The position numbers were made by a program, and so were the translations under genes. A stretch of 64,000 nt of DNA from Sphingomonadales bacterium (lineage in GTDB: Bacteria > Pseudomonadota > Alphaproteobacteria > Sphingomonadales > Sphingomonadaceae), in the NCBI GenBank assembly GCA_016720115.1, contig JADJXT010000001.1, forward strand, positions 620,001 to 684,000, read 5' to 3'. Below the pieces are notes generated by a model that worked only from the letters and a program-made list of their open reading frames with translations, was not told the origin of the DNA and made no database searches. Every line of letters begins with the position of its first letter. Positions within the stretch are counted from its first letter, which is position 1. This document shows, one piece after another, positions 58,118 to 64,000 of the stretch.

Positions 58118-59284
58118 ATGGCGCTGACAATATTGAAAGTGAAGAACGCGAAGCCGGGTCGCCATTGCGATGGCCGGGGGCTTTGCTTGGTGGTCAAGGA
58201 TAGCGGGGCGCGGACTTGGGTGCTGCGGATGCAGCAATCTGGCAAGCGACGCGACTATGGCTTGGGTTCGGCAACCGAGGTTTCGCTTGCCGATGCGCGC
58301 AATGCGGCTGCGGCCTTGCGGCGGCAGGTGCGTGAGGGTTGCGATCCTGTTGCCGAACGGCGGATGGCGCGCAAAGTCATCCCGAGCTTCGAGGCGGTGG
58401 CGCGCGAATGCTACGACTCTTTGAAAGCAGGTTGGAAGAACCGGCGGCAGACCAGTTGGATTTCCAGCTTCGAGAACCATGTCTTCCCGATCATTGGGGC
58501 GCGCGCCGTGAATGCCGTGGACAGCGTTGCGGTCGTTGAGGTGCTTACGCCCATCTGGCTTGAAGTTCCTGACACTGCGCGGCGCATCCTACAGCGCATC
58601 GGCGCTGTGCTGGACTTCGCACATATCAAGGGGTGGCTGCCGGATGAGGTTTCGTTGCGTTCCGTGCGCAAAGGGCTTCCCCGACAGCTTGAGAAGGCGG
58701 GGCATCTTGCCGCCATGCCTTATTCGGAGGTTCCGGCGCTCGTGGCGAAGCTGGCAGCCGCAGCGCCGACCACGGGCCGCGATGCACTGCGCTTCACCAT
58801 CTACAACGCCGTCCGCTCGAACGAGACGCGTTTTGCGGTCTGGACGGAGTTCGATTTGGATAAAGGCGTCTGGACCATCCCCGGCGAGCGCATGAAGGCG
58901 CGCGAGACCCATATCGTGCCGCTGTCAGCGCCCGCAGTCGCCTTGCTGCGAGGGCGCTGGCATGCGCGCACGAGCGACACCGGATTGGTATTCAGCAACA
59001 ATGGCGAAACACCGATCAGCGATATGACGATGACCAAGCTATTGCGCGACGACGGCATCGCGGGCGTTACCGTCCACGGCTTCCGCTCCGCCTTCACCGA
59101 TTGGGCGGCGGAGATGACCGACTTTCCCAAGGAGGTCGCCGATAAGGCGCTGGCGCATAAGCTGCCCAACAAAGTTGAAGCAGCCTACCGACGGACGGAC
59201 TTTTTCGAGAAACGGCGCAAGTTGATGGCGCTATGGGCGCTGTATCTGGACGACACCGCTATTCCGCTACCCGCTGCCGCTTGA
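58118..59284 (+). CDS. int: Tyrosine site-specific integrase, P4/DUF4102 type
   Basis: 388 residues: an N-terminal DUF4102 arm-binding domain (about 1-85, LCLVVKDSGARTWVLRMQQS), a core-binding domain (about 95-190), and a catalytic domain with R in YNAVRSNETR, HGFRSAFTDWA, LAHK and the tyrosine in AAYRRTDFF. It appears complete. It integrates and excises a genomic island, usually at a tRNA or tmRNA gene, which is not visible here. It overlaps the small HTH gene at its 3' end, tail to tail. Confidence 0.93.
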   Translation: MALTILKVKNAKPGRHCDGRGLCLVVKDSGARTWVLRMQQSGKRRDYGLGSATEVSLADARNAAAALRRQVREGCDPVAERRMARKVIPSFEAVARECYDSLKAGWKNRRQTSWISSFENHVFPIIGARAVNAVDSVAVVEVLTPIWLEVPDTARRILQRIGAVLDFAHIKGWLPDEVSLRSVRKGLPRQLEKAGHLAAMPYSEVPALVAKLAAAAPTTGRDALRFTIYNAVRSNETRFAVWTEFDLDKGVWTIPGERMKARETHIVPLSAPAVALLRGRWHARTSDTGLVFSNNGETPISDMTMTKLLRDDGIAGVTVHGFRSAFTDWAAEMTDFPKEVADKALAHKLPNKVEAAYRRTDFFEKRRKLMALWALYLDDTAIPLPAAA

Positions 59285-59438
59285 TGAGCTCGCGCAAGCT
59301 GGCGGTGGTGACGCGCGTCGATTTTCCGAGCTTCACTGTCTCGACCTCGTTGGCCGCAATCAACTCATAGAGCTTGGTGCGGCCAACGCCGATCATGCGG
59401 GCGGCGTCGTTGATCCTGACGCAGATCGGCTCGCTCAC
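59259..59438 (-). CDS. Small HTH protein, excisionase-like
   Basis: 59 residues from GTG at 59438: VRINDAARMIGVGRTKLYELI, a MerR/excisionase winged-helix start, then AANEVETVKLGKSTRVTTAS and LRELIKRQ. Such proteins bind DNA near attachment sites and tilt recombination to excision. The start overlaps the stop of the AlpA-like gene (GTGA). A longer frame exists upstream, but the family begins here. Confidence 0.75.
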   Translation of the reverse strand: MSEPICVRINDAARMIGVGRTKLYELIAANEVETVKLGKSTRVTTASLRELIKRQRVAE

Positions 59439-59641
59439 AGCCTTGCACTTTCGTTGCGATAGCCGACCGGATCGTCGATCCAGCAATTGATGGCCGATTC
59501 CCGCCAGCCCGCGCCGTGGATGCTGATCCGCACCTGACACGGGAAAGTGCCTTCCTTGATCTTGCGATACATCGTCGAGCGGGAGAGGCCGGTTCGGGCC
59601 AGAACGGTCTTGAGGCGGATAATCTTTTCGGAGTTTGACAT
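59435..59641 (-). CDS. AlpA family phage regulatory protein
   Basis: 68 residues: IIRLKTVLARTGLSRSTMYRKI, KEGTFPCQVRIS, then GWRESAINCWI, the classic AlpA pattern. AlpA activates excision of P4-like islands. The ATG at 59641 has an alternative at 59656; neither has a strong ribosome binding site. It is coupled with the small HTH gene and faces the integrase, as usual in these islands. Confidence 0.85.
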   Translation of the reverse strand: MSNSEKIIRLKTVLARTGLSRSTMYRKIKEGTFPCQVRISIHGAGWRESAINCWIDDPVGYRNESARL

Positions 59642-60539
59642 GGGACGCTCTTTCATTCGGTGACAGTCATTGGCTCCCCATGAGATGAAGATTGGCCGAA
59701 GCAATTGACCGCGCAAGGGCGTTTCCGACGAATGCAAGCGCAGGCGCGCAAAGAGTTGCATCGCGCAATGACGGCTTGCGGACGGCTAGAGACGGCAGCG
59801 GCGGGCATTGGAGGGACAAGGTTGGGCAAGGCGCGGCGGAAAGAATTTCGACTGTCGGAAGCGGATTCCCAAGGCTGATCGCATCCGCCGATGCTTTCGA
59901 CGCAAATTTGCGCCGGGTGTGGCCGGATTTAACGTCTGAGTCGGCGGTTTCTGCGATGCGACCGCCACATGCCGATTCGCTTGTAATTCGCGCGCGACCT
60001 CTAGCTCCGTGACAGATCAAAGTAGCGACACCTGTTGCGCTGCCCTTTGGGCGACCCGCTCTATCCGCTGGCGCGGACCGGGCCGGTAGTCCCGGCCCAC
60101 TCGGGTTGCGATCGGGAGCAGGGATAGTGAGCGGGAAGGTTCAAGGACGCGCTCTGTCCCGCGCCTTTGGCGCTCCTGAGGGCGCGGCATTTTTGCGCTG
60201 ACCCGCTGGCACTCTTGCCTCTCTCCTTGCCGGATGGGCGCTGGCGCACAGGCCCGCGCGCACACCATCCGGCGGCGTCGCGCCGCCCACAAGGGTGCCG
60301 TTCCTGCGCCGCGTTGCGGCTGGGGGGAGGCTAACCGCCTCCGTTTTCCCGATTTGAGGGAATGCCAAGGGCTTTGCCCTCTCGTTCCCAAACCGGAATA
60401 GACGCCCCCGTGTGGCGGTCGCTGCGCGCCCGCTGCCCCGCCAGGGCGTCGATTCCCGTTTTCCCTCCCCCTCCCGTCCTCGCCGGAAGGCAGAGCCGGA
60501 TGTCGCTGGCAAGCGGCTTTCAGCTGGAAGGAAGGGACA
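59642..60539. other. GC-rich gap with hairpins, no gene called
   Basis: 898 bp. The left part (59692-60012) has open frames on both strands, but none resembles a known family. The right part holds inverted repeats: GGGCCGG/CCGGCCC (60080-60098), GCCGGATGG/CCATCCGGC (60228-60236 and 60264-60272), and a terminator-like GGAGGC/GCCTCC followed by GTTTT (60326-60347). Such stretches occur near replication or transfer regions of mobile elements, but no origin or relaxase is seen. Confidence 0.4.
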
Positions 60540-60728
60540 ATGACCGATTTGCTTTTGATGTATCGGGCTTGCTGGGCGGAGTGCCGGGACGACTATCTGC
60601 GTCAGGTCGCGCATGAGAATGGCTTGCCCATCGAGTGCGTCCGCACGATTGCCGCACACCTTGGCGAACGTGAGGATTTTGGGGCGCTAGTTCTGATTTG
60701 CGAGACGCATCGGAGCCGGTCGTACTGA
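60540..60728 (+). CDS. Small accessory protein of unknown function
   Basis: 62 residues: MTDLLLMYRACWAECRDDYL, then RQVAHENGLPIECVRTIAAHLGEREDFGALVLICETHR. A strong GGAAGGAAGGG lies upstream, so it is probably translated. The layout (two or three helices, acidic) occurs in small proteins of sphingomonad plasmids and islands; no role is known to me. It converges on czcD with 10 bp between. Confidence 0.65.
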   Translation: MTDLLLMYRACWAECRDDYLRQVAHENGLPIECVRTIAAHLGEREDFGALVLICETHRSRSY

Positions 60729-60738
60729 CTGCCATCAA

Positions 60739-61659
60739 TCAGGCGTGCAAACTCTCCGCATCGCCGCACGGCTCGCTTTCGGTCTGGATCGTCGCATGGT
60801 GGATAGCGAAGCGGGTTTCGAGCATTTCGGTTAGTGCCTTGCGGACGGCCTCGGCGTCGCGACCTTCGGCCACCGCGACATGCGCGGTCAGGCTGGCATC
60901 GTCGCCCGCGACCGACCATAGATGGAGGTCGTGAACGCCGGTTACGCCCGCCACTTCGCCCATCGCGCCGCGGATCGCCTTCAAGTCGAAGCCGCGCGGC
61001 ACGCCTTGGAGCAAAATATGGGTGGTATCGCTCAAAAGCTTCCATGTGCGCGGCAGCACCCACAGGCCAATGGCGATGGCGACCACCGGGTCGATCCAGT
61101 CGAGTTTGGTGAAATAGATCGCGATGGCAGCCGCAATCACGCCCAGCGAGCCGAGCATGTCGGCCCAAACTTCGAGATAGGCCCCTTTGACGTTGAGGCT
61201 GTCTTCCTTGCCGCCAGCAAGGATGCGCATCGAGATCAGATTCACGATCAAGCCGACGCTGGCGACGATCAGCATCCCCACCGACTCAACCGGCCTCGGT
61301 TCGAAGAACCTGCCAATGCCCTCGATCAGCACATAACCCGCGACCACGAACAGCAGGATGGCGTTGAACGCAGCGGCAAGGATTTCAAAGCGGCGGTAGC
61401 CAAAGGTGCGCTGGTCGTCGGGCGGGCGCTGGCCGATTTTGACTGCTGCCAACGCAATCGCGAGCGCGGCGCTGTCGGTGAACATGTGCGCGGCGTCGGA
61501 CAGCAGCGCGAGGCTGCCGAACACGAACGCGCCGACCAGTTCCGCGACGAGAAACGTCGTGGTCAGCCCAAGCGCGATGGCAAGCCGCTTTGTGCTGGCC
61601 CCCGCGCCGTGGTTATGCCCGGCGTGACCACCGCCACCATGATCGTGTTCTGCGCCCAT
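60739..61659 (-). CDS. czcD: CDF family cation efflux protein (CzcD-like)
   Basis: 306 residues: a His-rich N-terminus (EHDHGGGGHAGHNH), six membrane segments, and a C-terminal cytosolic metal-binding domain. The TM2 site D55-A-A-H58-x-x-x-D62 and a TM5 EVWADMLGSLG aspartate give the zinc-type transport site. It exchanges Zn, Co or Cd for protons. It lies 13 bp behind the RND pump gene on the same strand, so both belong to a metal-resistance operon. Confidence 0.93.
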   Translation of the reverse strand: MGAEHDHGGGGHAGHNHGAGASTKRLAIALGLTTTFLVAELVGAFVFGSLALLSDAAHMFTDSAALAIALAAVKIGQRPPDDQRTFGYRRFEILAAAFNAILLFVVAGYVLIEGIGRFFEPRPVESVGMLIVASVGLIVNLISMRILAGGKEDSLNVKGAYLEVWADMLGSLGVIAAAIAIYFTKLDWIDPVVAIAIGLWVLPRTWKLLSDTTHILLQGVPRGFDLKAIRGAMGEVAGVTGVHDLHLWSVAGDDASLTAHVAVAEGRDAEAVRKALTEMLETRFAIHHATIQTESEPCGDAESLHA

Positions 61660-61672
61660 CGTTCAATCCTTC

Positions 61673-64000
61673 CTATGCCGGTAGTTCACCGCCGAACTTG
61701 TCAACGTCATCATATTCGCCTGTCTCGTGGTGCTTGTGCTGGCCCTTGAGCAGCAATTGGCTGATCGCGGGCAGCACGAAGAGGGTCAGGATCGTCGAGG
61801 TAATCAGCCCGCCGATGACGACGATGGCGAGCGGCTTTTGCACTTCCGCGCCTTGCCCGGTGGCGAGCGCCATCGGGACGAAGCCGATGGCCGGGACGAT
61901 GCCGGTCATCAGCACGGCGCGGAAGCGTTCGAGCGACCCTTCGACAATGGACTGCGCGACCGATAGCCCGGCCTCGATCCGCTGGTTGATCGCGGTCATT
62001 ACGACGAGGCCGTTCAATACGCCGACGCCCGCCAGCACGATGAAGCCGACCGCTGCCGATACCGAGAAGGGCAGTCCCCACAGCGCGAGCGCGAATACGC
62101 CTCCCGCGAGGCCCAAGGGGATTGCCGAATAAACCGCAATCGCCGGACGGAACCCGCGCAAGGCAACGAACAAGATGCCGAAAATCGCCGCGAAGACGAT
62201 AGGGATGACCAGCGACAGCCGCCGCGATGCAGCTTGCAGATTCTCGAACTGCCCGCCCCATTCGATTGCGCTTCCTGGCGGCAGTTGCACTTGGGCTGCG
62301 ACCTTGCTTTGCGCTTCGGCGATGAAGCTTCCCAGATCGTTGCCGCGCACATTGGCCTGGACAACGACGCGGCGCTGGCCGTTGTCGCGGCTGACCTGAT
62401 TGAGCCCTTCGGAAAAGCCGAAGCTCGCGACCGCACCCAACGGTATCGACGTGCCTTCCTGCGGCAGCATGACCGGTAGCGCACCCACCGCGTCCAGATC
62501 GTCGCGGCCCGCATTGGGCAGGCGCACGACGATATCGAACCGCCGGTCGCCCTCGAAGACGATCCCGGCCTCGCGCCCGCCCAATGCAGCCGCCACGGTA
62601 TCGGTCACATCTTCGAGCGTCAGGCCGTAGCGGGCGATGGCATCGCGGTCGAACTTCACGTCGAGCTGCGGAAAGCCCTCGGTCTGTTCGACCTTGACGT
62701 CGGCAGCGCCCGGCACCGTGTTGAGGACGGCGGCGACCTTTGCGCCTGTCGCGCTCATGGCGTCGAGATCGTCGCCATAGAGTTTGATAGCGATGTCGCC
62801 GCGCACCCCGGCGATCAGCTCGTTGAATCGTAGCTCGATAGGCTGGCTGATTTCAAAGGCGCTGCCGACCATCGGCTTCAACTTGGCTTCGAGCCGTTCG
62901 ATCACCTCATCCTTGGTATCGACCCCAGCAGGCCATTCGTCCTTAGGCTTCAATATGACGAACGAGTCCGAGATGTTGGCGGGCATCGGATCGGTGCCGA
63001 CCTCCGCCGTCCCGGTCTTCGAGAACATATAAGCGACTTCAGGGAGCGACGTCGCCGCCTTCTCGATTTGCCGCTGGAGCGTCAGCGACTGGTTGAGCGA
63101 AGTCGAAGGGATGCGGATGCCTTGCAGCGCGATGTCGCCTTCGTCGAGCTGCGGGATGAACTCGCGGCCCAGCATCAGGAAGACGAGGCCCGCCAGCACG
63201 AATGCGCCAACGCCCGCGCCGATCCACGGCCAGGGCCGCGCGACCGCCTTGTCGAGCAGCGGCACATAGCGTTGCTTGGCGTAGGCGACGGCCTTCACTT
63301 CCTTCTCAGCCACCTCGCCGCGAATGAGCAGCGCGACCATCGCGGGAACAAAGGTCAGAGACAGGACGAAAGCCCCCGCCAGCGCGAGCATGACGGTGAT
63401 CGCCATCGGTGAGAACATCTTACCCTCTACGCCGGTGAAGGTGAGCAAGGGCGCGAAGACAAGGAAGATGATCGCCTGGCCATAAATGGTCGGGCGCACC
63501 ATTTCGCGCGAGGCTTCGAAGACCTCGTGCAGCCGCTCGGTCAGGCTGAGCAAACGGCCTTCATGATGCTGGCGTTCGGCCAATCTTCGTAGGCAATTCT
63601 CGATGATGATGATCGAGCCATCGACGATCAGCCCGAAATCGAGCGCGCCAAGGCTCATCAGATTGCCCGACGTGCCGGTGGCGTTCATGCCCATCGCCAT
63701 CATCAGGAAAGATAGCGGGATGACCAGCGTGGCAATGATCGCGGCGCGGATATTGCCGAGCAGCCAGAACAGCACCGCGATGACCAGCAACGCGCCTTCG
63801 AGTAGGTTCTTTTCGACCGTCCAGATCGTCGCGTTGACCAGCTTCGAGCGGTCGAGGACGGTCTTGACCTTGATCCCCGGCGGCATCGACTTGGCGACTT
63901 CGCCCAAGCGCGCGGCAACCGCATCGGCAACGATCCGGCTGTTGCCGCCTGCGATCATCAAGGCGGTGCCGACGACCACCTCATTGCCGTTTTCCGAAGC
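61673..64000 (-). CDS. czcA: CzcA/CusA family heavy-metal RND pump, 5' end outside window
   Basis: The last 775 residues or so of a protein normally 1030-1090 long; the frame is open through the window edge at 64000. ALDFGLIVDGSIIIIENCLRR carries the proton-relay aspartate and glutamate of the heavy-metal RND group, and GREFIPQLDEGDIALQ and GVRGDIAIKLYGDD are family segments. Late membrane helices end at LTLFVLPAISQLLL, followed by a His-containing tail. Which metal is pumped is undecided. Neighbouring czcC/czcB genes are expected beyond the window. Confidence 0.93.
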   Translation of the reverse strand, partial: ASENGNEVVVGTALMIAGGNSRIVADAVAARLGEVAKSMPPGIKVKTVLDRSKLVNATIWTVEKNLLEGALLVIAVLFWLLGNIRAAIIATLVIPLSFLMMAMGMNATGTSGNLMSLGALDFGLIVDGSIIIIENCLRRLAERQHHEGRLLSLTERLHEVFEASREMVRPTIYGQAIIFLVFAPLLTFTGVEGKMFSPMAITVMLALAGAFVLSLTFVPAMVALLIRGEVAEKEVKAVAYAKQRYVPLLDKAVARPWPWIGAGVGAFVLAGLVFLMLGREFIPQLDEGDIALQGIRIPSTSLNQSLTLQRQIEKAATSLPEVAYMFSKTGTAEVGTDPMPANISDSFVILKPKDEWPAGVDTKDEVIERLEAKLKPMVGSAFEISQPIELRFNELIAGVRGDIAIKLYGDDLDAMSATGAKVAAVLNTVPGAADVKVEQTEGFPQLDVKFDRDAIARYGLTLEDVTDTVAAALGGREAGIVFEGDRRFDIVVRLPNAGRDDLDAVGALPVMLPQEGTSIPLGAVASFGFSEGLNQVSRDNGQRRVVVQANVRGNDLGSFIAEAQSKVAAQVQLPPGSAIEWGGQFENLQAASRRLSLVIPIVFAAIFGILFVALRGFRPAIAVYSAIPLGLAGGVFALALWGLPFSVSAAVGFIVLAGVGVLNGLVVMTAINQRIEAGLSVAQSIVEGSLERFRAVLMTGIVPAIGFVPMALATGQGAEVQKPLAIVVIGGLITSTILTLFVLPAISQLLLKGQHKHHETGEYDDVDKFGGELPA

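Noticed and set aside
59692..60012. A 106-residue plus-strand frame upstream of AlpA
   Set aside because: It starts with TTG without a ribosome binding site and competes with an equally long minus-strand frame; composition gives no support.

Overview
The window looks like chromosomal DNA of a Sphingomonadales alphaproteobacterium (Sphingopyxis/Sphingorhabdus type). The basis is gene content and order: rsfS-rlmH-envC-ctpA, an M23 peptidase with bactofilin, COQ7/UbiK/COQ9-type ubiquinone proteins, mmcB behind an alphaproteobacterial GTTC-N7-GTTC LexA box, and short GC-rich inverted repeats between genes. No rRNA, tRNA or CRISPR array was recognised.

Layout. 1-11.6 kb is a housekeeping block: a ParE-type toxin-antitoxin pair cut by the window edge, a PLP decarboxylase of the exosortase-A-associated type, M23 peptidase + bactofilin (minus strand), proA, a second toxin-antitoxin pair whose toxin overlaps nadD, then rsfS, rlmH, an EnvC-like protein, a CtpA-type protease, dsbB and coq7. 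11.7-15.5 kb is a minus-strand beta-oxidation cluster (thiolase, short-chain dehydrogenase, enoyl-CoA hydratase, TetR) with a near-perfect 22-bp operator candidate in front of the thiolase. 15.5-32.7 kb is mixed core metabolism: glycosyltransferase-like protein, two DMT exporters, CBS/CorC protein, M16 peptidase, TspO, UbiK, YbjN, two PaaI-type thioesterases, MmcB, a DUF3604 protein, an Old Yellow Enzyme, COQ9, FeoAB and SSB.

33.0-55.2 kb is the most striking region: a complete LapA/BapA-like giant adhesin system. It holds a LapG-like periplasmic protease (plus strand) and, on the minus strand, a 4082-residue adhesin followed by an OmpA-like lipid/peptidoglycan-associated protein and TolC, then the ABC exporter, a SleB/CwlJ-type cell-wall hydrolase and the HlyD adaptor. 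The last three genes overlap by 4 bp each. The adhesin has a PAAG sequence right after its N-terminal module, a likely LapG cut site; about 20 Ig-like/VCBS-type repeats, two of which share a perfect 316-bp DNA duplication; a VWA domain with a MIDAS motif; RTX nonapeptides; and an EF-hand-rich C-terminal part. Its upstream region holds seven GANTC (CcrM) sites in 213 bp. An orphan NarL/FixJ response regulator lies on the other side of that region. No LapD-like c-di-GMP receptor is visible.

55.2-64 kb is a genomic-island-like zone: a 5'-truncated acyl-CoA synthetase, an integrase pseudogene interrupted by a truncated IS5-family element, the C-terminal remnant of a type ISP restriction-modification enzyme, an intact P4-type integrase with two small AlpA/excisionase-like regulators, a GC-rich non-coding stretch with hairpins, a small unknown gene, and metal efflux genes (CzcD-type CDF protein and a CzcA/CusA-type RND pump running off the window).
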